The notes: generated by a model from the sequence alone, not told the origin. A stretch of 64,000 nt of DNA from Candidatus Fimousia stercorigallinarum (GCA_018715775.1 DVKZ01000092.1:1-64000), one strand, 5' to 3'. Numbered from the stretch's first letter, positions 11,138-20,974 are shown. Numbers and translations are program-made.

Positions 11138-11971
11138 ATGGCAAAGATAAGAGTTGCGATTTATGACGAAGACGTGGATTATAGTTTGCGGTTGATGAAT
11201 TATCTGAATGGGAAATACGGCAGGCAGATCGATGCGGTTGCTTTTTCCAAGAAGGAGCATCTCATACGGGAGACGGCAGAGTATGGATTTGACTATGTTG
11301 TTACGACGGATGTGGAAGATATCGGAGCAGTTCCCGTTATACGGATTATTGAAGATGAGCGGGAAGACGGATATTACCGATATGGCTCTGCGAAAACACT
11401 GGCAGAACGGATTGTTACCGGTTTTCATTCGGATCCTGCATCGGTGGCAGCAACCAGCCGGGTCATTGGAGTCTTTTCTTTATCGGATATTGACCGGAGA
11501 ACCGCGTTTGCAATTCGGAAAGCCGGGCAATTACTTGGAATCTATATTGGAATGGAGGAATTTTGTACGCTGGATACGACAGAGTACTGGATGGAGGAAC
11601 TGTTGTTTCATATCCGGCAGAGAACAGAAGATATATGCCGGCAGATAGAGGAACATCTGTTGTGGAAGGATGGGGTGAGATATCTTCCGTCGGCACGCTG
11701 TTTTCTGGATTATCGCTTCCTGGATTATGAGGACTACCGGTGGTTTTCCGAAAAGCTGTCGGAAGGAATGGACGTACCTGTCGTTTTTGATATCGGAATT
11801 GGAAGCTTTCCGGATTTTCAAGTATTTTCTATGTTTGATACGCTGTATTTTCTGACGTCGGATGCAGAGAGAGGAAAGAGGAGGGAGAATATCTTCATGA
11901 ATCTTCTGGCTCAGGAAGTTCCGGATATCCATAAGAAACTTATATTTGAAAAAGAAGAGATGATGGAATGA
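11138..11971 (+). CDS. CpaE/TadZ-like protein with degenerate ATPase domain
   Basis: Position in Tad operon; receiver-like N-terminus; VIGVFSLSDIDRRTAFAIRKAGQ at the expected P-loop position lacks Walker A. Confidence 0.65.
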   Translation: MAKIRVAIYDEDVDYSLRLMNYLNGKYGRQIDAVAFSKKEHLIRETAEYGFDYVVTTDVEDIGAVPVIRIIEDEREDGYYRYGSAKTLAERIVTGFHSDPASVAATSRVIGVFSLSDIDRRTAFAIRKAGQLLGIYIGMEEFCTLDTTEYWMEELLFHIRQRTEDICRQIEEHLLWKDGVRYLPSARCFLDYRFLDYEDYRWFSEKLSEGMDVPVVFDIGIGSFPDFQVFSMFDTLYFLTSDAERGKRRENIFMNLLAQEVPDIHKKLIFEKEEMME

Positions 11972-13212
11972 AAGAGGAGATTATTCAAAGGGTTATTGAG
12001 AAGATCGATCTGACGGAAGAAGTTTCAGATGACGTTGTCCGTGCGAAGATCCGGCAGGTCGTTTTGGAGGAAACGAGAGACGCCTACCTTTCTTTGAATA
12101 AAAAGGAGCAAATATGTAACGAAATCTTTTATTCGCTTCGTGGATTGGATATTCTCCAGGATATGTTGGAAGATGATTCAGTCACGGAAATCATGATCAA
12201 TGGTTATGACAAGATTTTTATAGAGAGAGAAGGGCGGCTGTATCGCACGAAAGAGAAGTTTTCATCGAAAAAGAAATTGGAACAGGTGATCCAGCGGATC
12301 GTAGCAAAGACAAACCGCATCGTAAATGAATCTTCTCCGATCGTAGATGCGAGGTTAAGTGACGGATCGAGAGTGCATGTCGTGTTAGAACCGATCTCAC
12401 TGGATGGCTCGATCATGACCATCCGGAAATTTTCGAAAGAAATCACAAATCTGGAGCAGCTGCTGTATTATGGATCACTGAATAAAGAATTGATGGAGTT
12501 TTTATCCATCATGGTTCGGGCGCATATGAACATTTTTATATCGGGAGGAACCGGAGCCGGTAAGACGACGCTGCTGAATGCACTTTCGAACTGCATTCCG
12601 GCGGATGAGAGGATCATTACCATTGAGGATTCTGCGGAATTAAAGCTTTCCGGGATTGAGAATCTTGTGCGGTTGGAAGCGAGGAATGCAAATCTTGAGG
12701 GTGAAAATCAGATTCGGATCAAGGACCTGATCAGGGCGAGCCTTCGGATGAGACCGGACCGGATCATTGTAGGAGAAGTGCGCGGAGAAGAATGTATTGA
12801 TATGATTCAAGCCTGCAATACCGGCCACGACGGATCGATTTCAACCGGGCATGGAAACAGCAATCGGGACATGTTGTTTCGTCTGGAAACAATGGTTTTA
12901 ATGGGCGTCGATCTTCCGGTCAGCGCGATCCGCGGGCAGATTGCATCCGCATTTGATTTAATGATCCATATTACAAGGCTTCGGGATCGTTCGAGAAAGA
13001 TTGTACAAGTTTCCGAAATAACAGGAATAAAAAACGGAGAGATCTGTCTGCATTCTCTTTATGAATTTAATGAAATCGGAGAGAAAGATGGGAAGATAGA
13101 AGGCATGTTTGTACGTGAAGATCGGCTTCTTTTTACGAAAAAGATCAGAGAGAGGGGGCTGATGGAAGAATATGAAACATTATTGTCCCAATATGATCCG
13201 AAGGGGATATGA
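11968..13212 (+). CDS. CpaF/TadA family type II/IV secretion ATPase
   Basis: FISGGTGAGKTTLLNALS Walker A; RMRPDRIIVGEVRGEE; STGHGNS. Confidence 0.95.
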   Translation: MKEEIIQRVIEKIDLTEEVSDDVVRAKIRQVVLEETRDAYLSLNKKEQICNEIFYSLRGLDILQDMLEDDSVTEIMINGYDKIFIEREGRLYRTKEKFSSKKKLEQVIQRIVAKTNRIVNESSPIVDARLSDGSRVHVVLEPISLDGSIMTIRKFSKEITNLEQLLYYGSLNKELMEFLSIMVRAHMNIFISGGTGAGKTTLLNALSNCIPADERIITIEDSAELKLSGIENLVRLEARNANLEGENQIRIKDLIRASLRMRPDRIIVGEVRGEECIDMIQACNTGHDGSISTGHGNSNRDMLFRLETMVLMGVDLPVSAIRGQIASAFDLMIHITRLRDRSRKIVQVSEITGIKNGEICLHSLYEFNEIGEKDGKIEGMFVREDRLLFTKKIRERGLMEEYETLLSQYDPKGI

Positions 13213-13930
13213 GCGGATCAGGGAGGATTTTGGCATATGGGCGAGTGGGATTGCGCTTATAATTGTAATTGCTGAAATCTTTTTTGATCATATTGCGGCA
13301 GCCGCTTTTTTATCTCCATATCTGATCTTATGGTATCGGGAACAACGTGAAAAACGGGAGAAGAAGAAAAGGCAGAGATTTAAGCAGGAAGGAAAGGATT
13401 TTTTTCAGTCCTTTATGAATTGCCTGGAAGCCGGGTATTCTCTGGAAGAAAGTATACCGGTGATAATAGAAGAAATGTCGATGCTGTATGCGGACAGGCA
13501 GAGTATGATCCTTTCGGAATTAGTCGTTATGGAGCGAAAACTTCAGATGAATCAGGCATTTGACACGATTTTTTATGAGTTCGCCAGAAAGTCCCGGAAT
13601 GAGGATTTTATACAGTTTTCCTTTGTATTGAAAACGGCAAAAAAGCGAGGAGGTAATCTGATCCGGATCTTAGAGGAAACGATCAGGACCATTCATCAGA
13701 AAAATCAGGTGGAACACGAGATTGAAACAATTTTATCGGGGAGGGTGTTTGAAAAGAATATTATGAAAATGATTCCTATGTTTTTAATCTGTTATCTGAA
13801 GATTTTTAGCCCGTCGTACCTTGAGATCATGTATGACACATTGGCAGGGAGAGTGTGTATGGGAATCAGTCTGATCATTATGTATGCGGCAGGACGGCTG
13901 GCAGACCGCATTGTGGAAATTGAGGTGTAA
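13172..13930 (+). CDS. TadB-like type II secretion system F family protein
   Basis: Order after TadA; FFQSFMNCLEAGYSLEESI, KTAKKRGGNLIRILEETIRTI. Confidence 0.8.
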   Translation: MKHYCPNMIRRGYERIREDFGIWASGIALIIVIAEIFFDHIAAAAFLSPYLILWYREQREKREKKKRQRFKQEGKDFFQSFMNCLEAGYSLEESIPVIIEEMSMLYADRQSMILSELVVMERKLQMNQAFDTIFYEFARKSRNEDFIQFSFVLKTAKKRGGNLIRILEETIRTIHQKNQVEHEIETILSGRVFEKNIMKMIPMFLICYLKIFSPSYLEIMYDTLAGRVCMGISLIIMYAAGRLADRIVEIEV

Positions 13931-13932
13931 AG

Positions 13933-15261
13933 TTGAACAGATGGAAGAAGAGGATATGGAAGTGTCTGCCGTCACGATGGGTGTTATACCGAAAGCGAAG
14001 AATGCAGCATTATATGGCGGTATCTGATGAGGAATTGCGGCAGCATCTGAAGCGGCAGATACAACAGGAAATAAAGATTGGCTGTGTAATCTTGATGTTA
14101 TTGTTTTTGTGTATTGTTGGTGCGTGCATATCCGGCCGCACAGGGGAACAGACGACAGAGATTACGAGAAATCCGGCAGGTGGAGGGGAAGCAGAGGAAA
14201 ATGTCACCATCGATATCGAAGGAGAGCAGTTTGAATATAGCCTTACGGTTGAAGAAGAGTATTTGACAAAAGCGGAGCGGGAGTCATTATTTCAAGAAAG
14301 TTTTCAATATTTAGAGAAAGAGATGCTGTGTAAAAATCCGGGGCTTAATGAGGTAAGGAGTCACCTGAGATTTTTATGGGAAATACCGGACAAGCCGGTG
14401 GAAATCCGATGGGAGACAGAAGATGATACGTTGATCGACACGGAAGGCAATGTCTATAATCAAAGCATGAAAAGTGGCTCTAAGGTAGTTCATATAAAAT
14501 TGATGCTGTCATATCAGAATGATGAAGAAGAAAAAGTATATAAAATTACCATCTTTCCGAGACAAATATCAGGGAATCAGAAAGTGGCGGAAAACGTTTT
14601 GGCTAAGATCCGGGAACTGGAAAAAGAGAATCGGACAAGCAGCATCCTTAAAATCCCTTCGATGATTGAAGGTGCACAGATTAAGATCGGAGATACCGAA
14701 AACCCATGGGTTTTTCTGGCCGGGATGATTGCTGTATTTGGTGCATTACTCATTGCGAGACAGTGGGAGTATGAAAATCGACGGAAAAAAGAAGTCAGAA
14801 GAGCTTCGGAGATGGAATATTCCAACATTTTATGGCAGTTTGTATTATTTTTGGAAGCCGGATTTACGATTCCGATGGCATGGCTGAAGATCGTGTCGGA
14901 TTATGAAAAGAACAAAAAAGAAATGCCGGAAGAGAAACGATATGTATATGAACAGATGAGTTATGCGTGGAGACAGATGGAACTTGGATATTCTATGGAA
15001 GAAGTGTTTTTGTTCTTCAGTCGGAAGATGGGACTTCGGTCTTATGCAAAGCTGATGACATTATTTTTACAAAATATTACAAAGGGATCGAAGCATATGC
15101 TGGATATTTTAAAAACAGAAGAACATCAGGCATTTGTGGATCGTTGTGAACAGGCAAAGCGAATGGGAGAAGAGGCGGATACAAAATTGCTTCTTCCGAT
15201 GGGCATGATGCTTTTGAATATACTGCTGCTGTTAATGGTTCCTGCATATCTGCAGTTTTAG
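13933..15261 (+). CDS. TadC-like type II secretion F protein with a large N-terminal extracytoplasmic insert
   Basis: TM at about residues 50-70, hydrophilic/Ig-like insert, then T2SSF-like ILWQFVLFLEAGFTIPMAWLK...LFLQNITKGSKHMLDIL. Confidence 0.75.
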   Translation: MNRWKKRIWKCLPSRWVLYRKRRMQHYMAVSDEELRQHLKRQIQQEIKIGCVILMLLFLCIVGACISGRTGEQTTEITRNPAGGGEAEENVTIDIEGEQFEYSLTVEEEYLTKAERESLFQESFQYLEKEMLCKNPGLNEVRSHLRFLWEIPDKPVEIRWETEDDTLIDTEGNVYNQSMKSGSKVVHIKLMLSYQNDEEEKVYKITIFPRQISGNQKVAENVLAKIRELEKENRTSSILKIPSMIEGAQIKIGDTENPWVFLAGMIAVFGALLIARQWEYENRRKKEVRRASEMEYSNILWQFVLFLEAGFTIPMAWLKIVSDYEKNKKEMPEEKRYVYEQMSYAWRQMELGYSMEEVFLFFSRKMGLRSYAKLMTLFLQNITKGSKHMLDILKTEEHQAFVDRCEQAKRMGEEADTKLLLPMGMMLLNILLLLMVPAYLQF

Positions 15262-15300
15262 ACAGCAGGCGATCAGGAGATTACGAGGAGGTGAAAAAGT

Positions 15301-15462
15301 ATGAAACGTTTTATGGAGGATGAAACCGGTATGGGTGTCGTAGAAGTTATTTTGATTATTGTGGTTTTGATCGGGCTGGTCATTATTTTCCAAACACAGA
15401 TAGAAAAAATCGTAAACAATATTTTCAAAACGATTACTTCAAAAACAGGAAAAGTGAAATGA
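15301..15462 (+). CDS. Flp1-family type IVb pilin, 53 aa
   Basis: MKRFMEDETGMGVVEVILIIVVLIGLVIIFQTQIEKIVNNIFKTITSKTGKVK; G(X)nE prepilin motif; not in supplied ORF track. Confidence 0.85.
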   Translation: MKRFMEDETGMGVVEVILIIVVLIGLVIIFQTQIEKIVNNIFKTITSKTGKVK

Positions 15463-16859
15463 GAAAGGAAGAATGTGGACAAGTCACGATTTTTCTCAGT
15501 CTGTTGTTGATTAGTTTTTTTCTGATCTTGAGTGTCTGTATAGAAGGAATTTATGGACAGATGCAAAGAGCTGATTTTATGGAACAACAGCTTTTGATCG
15601 GGGAATATGCGCAGGCCAATTATCATAAAGAACTGGTGGAACAATTTCATCTGTTTGCCATTGACGGGCGTTATGCAGCGAAGATGGAAAAAGAGTTGAA
15701 AAGAAAACTGGAACAGAACGGTTGCAGCGTTACGAAATTTCTGATTACGGACCCAGTGAGTATCACGGCCATGGATGGGGAAATTTTGAAACATCAGATT
15801 CGGGAGTATATGAAATATAAAGAAATTTCTGATTTGTTTCAAATGCTGAAAAAGTCTTTAAGCGGCGTACAGGATGATGAAGATGTCAAACGAATGGAAG
15901 AGAGTATTCAACATGTTGAAGTCAAATCGATGGAGGAAAACTATGAGAATGAAAAAGATGTGGATATCAAAAAGGAGGATCCGAGAAAAGCGCTTTTGAA
16001 ATTGCTGAAATCGGACATTCTGGATTTAGTGATGCCGAAAGGAAGTTCAATATCAGAACGCAAAATTGCAATTGTCTATGGAGCAGAAGATACGAAAAAA
16101 GAGTCGAAAATTGATTTTTTCAGTAAAGAGTCGGTTTTGGATCTGATACCGGATTCGAAAAAGGAGAGTGCGTTCAATCAGATCAGCACGGAAGGACTGA
16201 GCGTGTTATATGCGGACTTGTGTTTTCGAAATGCACTGGATAAGAATGCCGGCGGCGGAGTGCAATATGAGATGGAATATTTGATTTCCGGGAAATCGAT
16301 GGATAGGGAGAATTTAAAATCCGTCGTATACCGACTGTCAGCGATCCGATTTGTCTCTAATTACGGATATTTGCTTTCCAACAGCAAATGTCAGGCGGAG
16401 GCTTATGCACTTGCAGCGGCAATCGCGAATGTAGGATCGGCGGTTCCGGGACTTGTTGAAGGGATCAAACTGCTCATTTTAGCGGCGTGGGCCTTTGGAG
16501 AAGCAATCGTTGATGTACGGACCTTGTTAAATGGAGGCTGTATTCCGTTTGTGAAAACAGAGACGACATGGCAGCTTCAGCTATCGAATCTCGCGACATT
16601 GACAGCGCAGGAAAAGACGGGACAAAAAGGAAATTCGTATGAAGATTATTTAAAAATTCTCTTGCTGCTTCAGTTGGATCCGGAAGAAAAATACGGAAGA
16701 ATGCTGGATATGATTGAACAGCGGATTCGGGAAAGCCAAAAGGGATTTCAGTTATCAGAATGTTTATTTTCTTATAAAATGACGGTGTCAAAAGAACAGG
16801 AATTTTTGTTTTATCGTATGAGCAGGCAATTAGAAAACAGCCGGATCTATACGTATTAA
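15459..16859 (+). CDS. DUF5702 domain-containing Tad-locus protein
   Basis: GQVTIFLSLLLISFFLILSVCIEGIYGQMQRADFMEQQLLIGEYAQANYHKELVEQFHLFAIDGRY; ATGA overlap with flp1. Confidence 0.75.
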   Translation: MRKEECGQVTIFLSLLLISFFLILSVCIEGIYGQMQRADFMEQQLLIGEYAQANYHKELVEQFHLFAIDGRYAAKMEKELKRKLEQNGCSVTKFLITDPVSITAMDGEILKHQIREYMKYKEISDLFQMLKKSLSGVQDDEDVKRMEESIQHVEVKSMEENYENEKDVDIKKEDPRKALLKLLKSDILDLVMPKGSSISERKIAIVYGAEDTKKESKIDFFSKESVLDLIPDSKKESAFNQISTEGLSVLYADLCFRNALDKNAGGGVQYEMEYLISGKSMDRENLKSVVYRLSAIRFVSNYGYLLSNSKCQAEAYALAAAIANVGSAVPGLVEGIKLLILAAWAFGEAIVDVRTLLNGGCIPFVKTETTWQLQLSNLATLTAQEKTGQKGNSYEDYLKILLLLQLDPEEKYGRMLDMIEQRIRESQKGFQLSECLFSYKMTVSKEQEFLFYRMSRQLENSRIYTY

Positions 16860-16903
16860 ATGCAGAGATTCTTTTAGATAAAAGCGAAGGGAGGGAAAAC
16901 AGC

Positions 16904-17782
16904 ATGCTCACATACCGAATATATCAAATAAAAAATAAAACTTCTCTCCAAGGCAAAAACATCTGCAATGGTTTCATTTATAATGATCACATGTTTGACA
17001 GAAAAGGAAATGATCAAAATGTGAATGGGGCATGCTGTTTTACCTCCCTTCGGGGAAGCATGACGATTGAAAGCAGTTTTGTGGTTCCGTTATTCTTAAT
17101 CGCAATGGTCATCAGCATGTTGTTTGGTGAGGTGATCGTAATAAAAAGCCAGATGCATCATGGACTTCTTGAAGCAGCTAAGATTGCTGCCGAAGAGCAG
17201 TATTATGCGGAAAAGAGAGGAAGAAGCCAGAGTCTTGCAAAAGTAAAACTCATGCAGAAAAAGTACTCAAACAAAGACAATTATCCGAAACTGATACAAA
17301 TTAGGCACTTGTCTTTTGCAGGAAGCAAGCTGTTAAATGATCAGGATGAGGTAGAACTCCATATGAAATATGATCTTTTGATCGAATATCCTTTTTTACC
17401 AGGTAAACAGGTAACTGTGACGGAGAGCGTATATCAAAAGGCATTTACCGGCTATAAGCCGACAGCATTTGAATCGGGGGAGGGATATGCCTATGTGACG
17501 AAGTACGGCAATGTATATCATCAATCCATACAATGCAGCCATATTATGTTGCGCATATCCGGAAGTAAAGAGGTGGATGCTTATCTTCAAGGAAAAACTT
17601 CTTATCAGCCGTGTTCCAAATGTGCAAAGAATTGTTCCGGAGAAGAAGAACAGCTGTATATACCAAAAGAAGGGGATTGTTATCATACATCCTTATCATG
17701 CAGCGGCTTAATAAGATTAGTCAGAAAAGTTACAATTTGGGAGATTGAGGGGATGAAACCGTGTTCAAGGTGCGGAAATTAG
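16904..17782 (+). CDS. TadE-like pseudopilin with two C-terminal Cys-rich modules
   Basis: RGSMTIESSFVVPLFLIAMVISMLF; C-terminal YHQSIQCSHI...PCSKC and YHTSLSCSGL...PCSRC. Confidence 0.75.
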   Translation: MLTYRIYQIKNKTSLQGKNICNGFIYNDHMFDRKGNDQNVNGACCFTSLRGSMTIESSFVVPLFLIAMVISMLFGEVIVIKSQMHHGLLEAAKIAAEEQYYAEKRGRSQSLAKVKLMQKKYSNKDNYPKLIQIRHLSFAGSKLLNDQDEVELHMKYDLLIEYPFLPGKQVTVTESVYQKAFTGYKPTAFESGEGYAYVTKYGNVYHQSIQCSHIMLRISGSKEVDAYLQGKTSYQPCSKCAKNCSGEEEQLYIPKEGDCYHTSLSCSGLIRLVRKVTIWEIEGMKPCSRCGN

Positions 17783-18276
17783 AAAAAGGAATGATGACAG
17801 TAGAAGCCTCATTTCTTTTGCCGTTGATTTTTTTTATCCTGGTGCTGATTTTGTATTTTTTTATTTTTTGTTATGAGAATGGACTCGCAGCCGGGATTTT
17901 GTTGGAAGAAATAGGAAAGGCCGGTAATGTTGTAAAGACGGAAGGAAATATCGATACAGGAGAATATCAGATTGATAGCTTGAATCAAAGAAATCTGACA
18001 GAGCTATTTCAACACGACAGTGAGAAAATCGTAAAACAATGCTGTTCTAATATCCGGGAGAAACTTTCCAGACGAAGTCTTTTCGGGACCAATAAAGAGG
18101 TTCGCGTGGAAATCAAACGAGAAGAAATTTCCGGAACGATTCGGGCGGATATTAAGATTCCGATTATTGGTGCCGTTGAAACCGGAGGTTTTTCTTTATT
18201 TCGTGTAGAACAGAAAGTGACAAAGACGATAAGGATACCGGCAGAACAGATACGGAGGTGGCAGCAAATTGAATAA
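17761..18276 (+). CDS. TadE-like pseudopilin
   Basis: KGMMTVEASFLLPLIFFILVLILYFFIFCYENG. Confidence 0.7.
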   Translation: MFKVRKLEKGMMTVEASFLLPLIFFILVLILYFFIFCYENGLAAGILLEEIGKAGNVVKTEGNIDTGEYQIDSLNQRNLTELFQHDSEKIVKQCCSNIREKLSRRSLFGTNKEVRVEIKREEISGTIRADIKIPIIGAVETGGFSLFRVEQKVTKTIRIPAEQIRRWQQIE

Positions 18277-19156
18277 TCATTTTTTGAGAGAGGGTTTTTC
18301 TTCTTACTATGTGGTAAAGAGAGAAAAAGAACATTCATATGAAGAGAAAATTTTGACAGATCAAAAATGCCGGTCAGTACTGCCATTTGAGATCCGAAGA
18401 GTCGACCATGAGAGTTATTATTATTTTAATGTGTCCGGGTATTGTTCTTTAAAACAAAAGATGGGAGATAAACAAAATTCTATAAAAGAATATCGGGAAA
18501 TGTATCGGAAGCTTCTTGAGTCGATTGCGGAAGTGGAGGAATATCTTTTGCCTCCGGAAGGAATTTTAATGGAAAGCGAAAATATTTTTTTTAAAGATGG
18601 AGATCAGGGAATTTGTTTTTGTTATTTGCCTGGAAGGAATAAGGATTTGATGCAGCAGCTAATGGATCTGACGGAGGAATTTCTGGAGATGATCAATTAT
18701 GAAGACCGATCATTAGTGGAATATTTATATCATATCCATGAGATGGTCTCAAAAGGAAAGCTTCCTGACTTTGCGGAACAGGATGAGATGTTAGAGGAAT
18801 CGGAAGAAAAGATTTTGTATCTGAAGGAATCAGAGGATGGAGAAGTATGGGAATATGAGGAAGAAGATATTCCATTCTTTCGAAATCGGCCGGAAGTAAA
18901 GAGATCCGGAAAATGGTATATGGAAATCGGTATTTTGGCAGCTGTTAGTGCGGTATTGGCATTTATGACAGGTTATCAGCTGTATGCTGCTTATGAATTC
19001 GGATGGAATGCGGAAAGAGGGAAGGTCATAGTAATATTGGCTGCAGGATTTATCGGGAATCTGCTCTACTTGTTAAAAAAGATAAAGATTCGATCGACGC
19101 CGGAAAAGTTTACAACGATATTGACGGAAGAAGAAAGCATTGATAAGATAAAGTAA
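18269..19156 (+). CDS. DUF6382 domain-containing protein (without C-terminal FHA)
   Basis: DUF6382-like N-terminus (YYYFNVSGYCSLKQK...FCYLPGRNKD...EFLEMINYEDRSLVEYLYHIHE), two TMs, Tad-locus context. Confidence 0.65.
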   Translation: MNNHFLREGFSSYYVVKREKEHSYEEKILTDQKCRSVLPFEIRRVDHESYYYFNVSGYCSLKQKMGDKQNSIKEYREMYRKLLESIAEVEEYLLPPEGILMESENIFFKDGDQGICFCYLPGRNKDLMQQLMDLTEEFLEMINYEDRSLVEYLYHIHEMVSKGKLPDFAEQDEMLEESEEKILYLKESEDGEVWEYEEEDIPFFRNRPEVKRSGKWYMEIGILAAVSAVLAFMTGYQLYAAYEFGWNAERGKVIVILAAGFIGNLLYLLKKIKIRSTPEKFTTILTEEESIDKIK

Positions 19157-19180
19157 TCTGAAAAGGCAGGAGGTTTTCGC

Positions 19181-20206
19181 GTGTATCAAAGTTTAATCAA
19201 TCTGCTGATAGAATCCGGCTATATCAAATATATGACGGCAATCGGCCCGGTCTATATACAGGAGAAAAAGGATGGGAATCAGATTATCTTCTTGACATAT
19301 CATAAAGATCAGAAAAAAGAACCGGTCTATATGCGACATTATGAAGATGAGCTGCAAAAGATGAAAGAAACAATTTTTCCGGATCAGCTGTCAAATATAT
19401 TATGCATTATGATCGTAGATGACGGGGAACTATTAGAGCAGCAGATGGCAAAGAGTGATGTGTTTTCCATGTGGGTAGTGGACGAGCAGACTGGAAAGCT
19501 GTATATAAGTAAAGAATCGAACACAAAGTTTGCTGAATTGTTTTCGGTCATTGAAAAAAAATCGATTGAGGCACAGCAGAGACTGGAAAAGGAAAAAATC
19601 CAATACGAAGAGGAGAATCCGGCAGAGGAATTGAAACAGTTTGTGACGCCTGCCAATATGATGATCATTGCAGTCAATAGTATTTTGTTTGTGATTTCTC
19701 AATTTGTGTTTCCGGATCTTACGGATGCCTGGGCATCGGAATGGTCAGCAATTTTGTTGGATCATGAGATTTATCGTCTTTTTACCGCCATGTTTATTCA
19801 TTTTGATTTGGAACATTTGCTTTCGAATATGCTCGTTTTGTTTTTGACAGGAAGTTTTGTAGAACGATATGTAGGTTCTCTTCCGTATACGTGTGCATAT
19901 CTTGTCTGTGGTCTGGCAGGAAACATGATTTCATTTTATTTTAATGTGGGAAATACATCTATCATTTTTTCTGCTGGTGCATCCGGAGCGATTTATGGCG
20001 TGCTTGGAATGCTTGCGGTTATATTGTGGAAGACGAAAGGGAGGATCAATGGGATCCAGGGTCCTGGACTTGTTCTTTTTGTGATCGGAATGGTCTTTCA
20101 CAGTTACCAGGCAGAGGGAATCGATAACCTGGCACACCTCGGAGGGCTGGCAGCCGGTGTTATTGCGGGAATCCTGCTGAAAAGAAAAAATAAAATCGTA
20201 GAGTAA
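19181..20206 (+). CDS. Rhomboid family intramembrane serine protease
   Basis: HFDLEHLLSNMLVLFLTGSFVER, GASGAIYGVLG, HLGGLAAG. Confidence 0.93.
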   Translation: MYQSLINLLIESGYIKYMTAIGPVYIQEKKDGNQIIFLTYHKDQKKEPVYMRHYEDELQKMKETIFPDQLSNILCIMIVDDGELLEQQMAKSDVFSMWVVDEQTGKLYISKESNTKFAELFSVIEKKSIEAQQRLEKEKIQYEEENPAEELKQFVTPANMMIIAVNSILFVISQFVFPDLTDAWASEWSAILLDHEIYRLFTAMFIHFDLEHLLSNMLVLFLTGSFVERYVGSLPYTCAYLVCGLAGNMISFYFNVGNTSIIFSAGASGAIYGVLGMLAVILWKTKGRINGIQGPGLVLFVIGMVFHSYQAEGIDNLAHLGGLAAGVIAGILLKRKNKIVE

Positions 20207-20220
20207 ATAAAATAGAAATG

Positions 20221-20277
20221 AAAAAGGAAACCTTTTCCGTGCTGTACAATGGCAGTACATCAGAGGTTTCCTTTTTG
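20221..20277. terminator. Bidirectional-looking terminator hairpin
   Basis: AAAAAGGAAACCT...AGGTTTCCTTTTT. Confidence 0.8.
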
Positions 20278-20308
20278 GTTTATGTGAAAGTATATGGTAT
20301 CCGTTTAT

Positions 20309-20974
20309 TTACAAAGGAAAGAGTAATGTAATGGTCGTGCCTCTTCCGGGTGAAGAAGAAATATGAAATTCTCCATGGATTGATTCCATGATTTCCAGAA
20401 CGAGCGGAAGACCGATGCCGTGTCCGTTCTTCTTATAAGTAACACCGGGATTTAATACCTTTGATAATTGTGGTTGAGTCATGCCGCATCCGGTGTCCTG
20501 CACTTTAATTTGAAGACTTTTGGGATGAAGCTCTGTCTGAATAGATATCGTATTTTTCGAATAACCAGATTCTGTTTTTTTGCAGATTGCGTCGTAGCTG
20601 TTAGTTAATATATTATGAAAAATGTGCTCTAATTGTTGTGTACTGACCGGAAGTTCCACGTGTTCGACTTCGGTTGGGATTGACAGCTGGATTCCCTGTT
20701 CTGAAAGCCGCGGGCTCCATGACTGATATAAATGCTTCAAAAATGAAGAAACCAAAGTTGGTTCTGTTGCTGCACATGTCAGATTTTCTTCTTCCATAAG
20801 TTCCTGAAGGAGACGAAATGCAGAGGAAAAATCCTCTTTCATGCGGATCCAATGTTCATCTTTTGATAAATATTTGTATAAATGTTCAATGTGCTGCAGC
20901 TGACTGTAAATGATCGTTAAGTAATTATTTATCTCGTGTGAAAGGGTAGGTGTTGTATGTAACATGTTTTCCAT
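20309..20974 (-). CDS. Soluble sensor histidine kinase-like protein (orphan)
   Basis: LSHEINNYLTIIYSQLQ H-box; ILTNSYDAI, DTGCGMT, GHGIGLPLVLEI, GRGTTITLLFP HATPase boxes. Confidence 0.85.
   Translation of the reverse strand: MENMLHTTPTLSHEINNYLTIIYSQLQHIEHLYKYLSKDEHWIRMKEDFSSAFRLLQELMEEENLTCAATEPTLVSSFLKHLYQSWSPRLSEQGIQLSIPTEVEHVELPVSTQQLEHIFHNILTNSYDAICKKTESGYSKNTISIQTELHPKSLQIKVQDTGCGMTQPQLSKVLNPGVTYKKNGHGIGLPLVLEIMESIHGEFHISSSPGRGTTITLLFPL

Noticed and set aside
15273-15842. 189-aa minus-strand ORF over flp1 and DUF5702 start
   Set aside because: Antisense to a convincing pilin and DUF5702 gene; composition is shadow-like.
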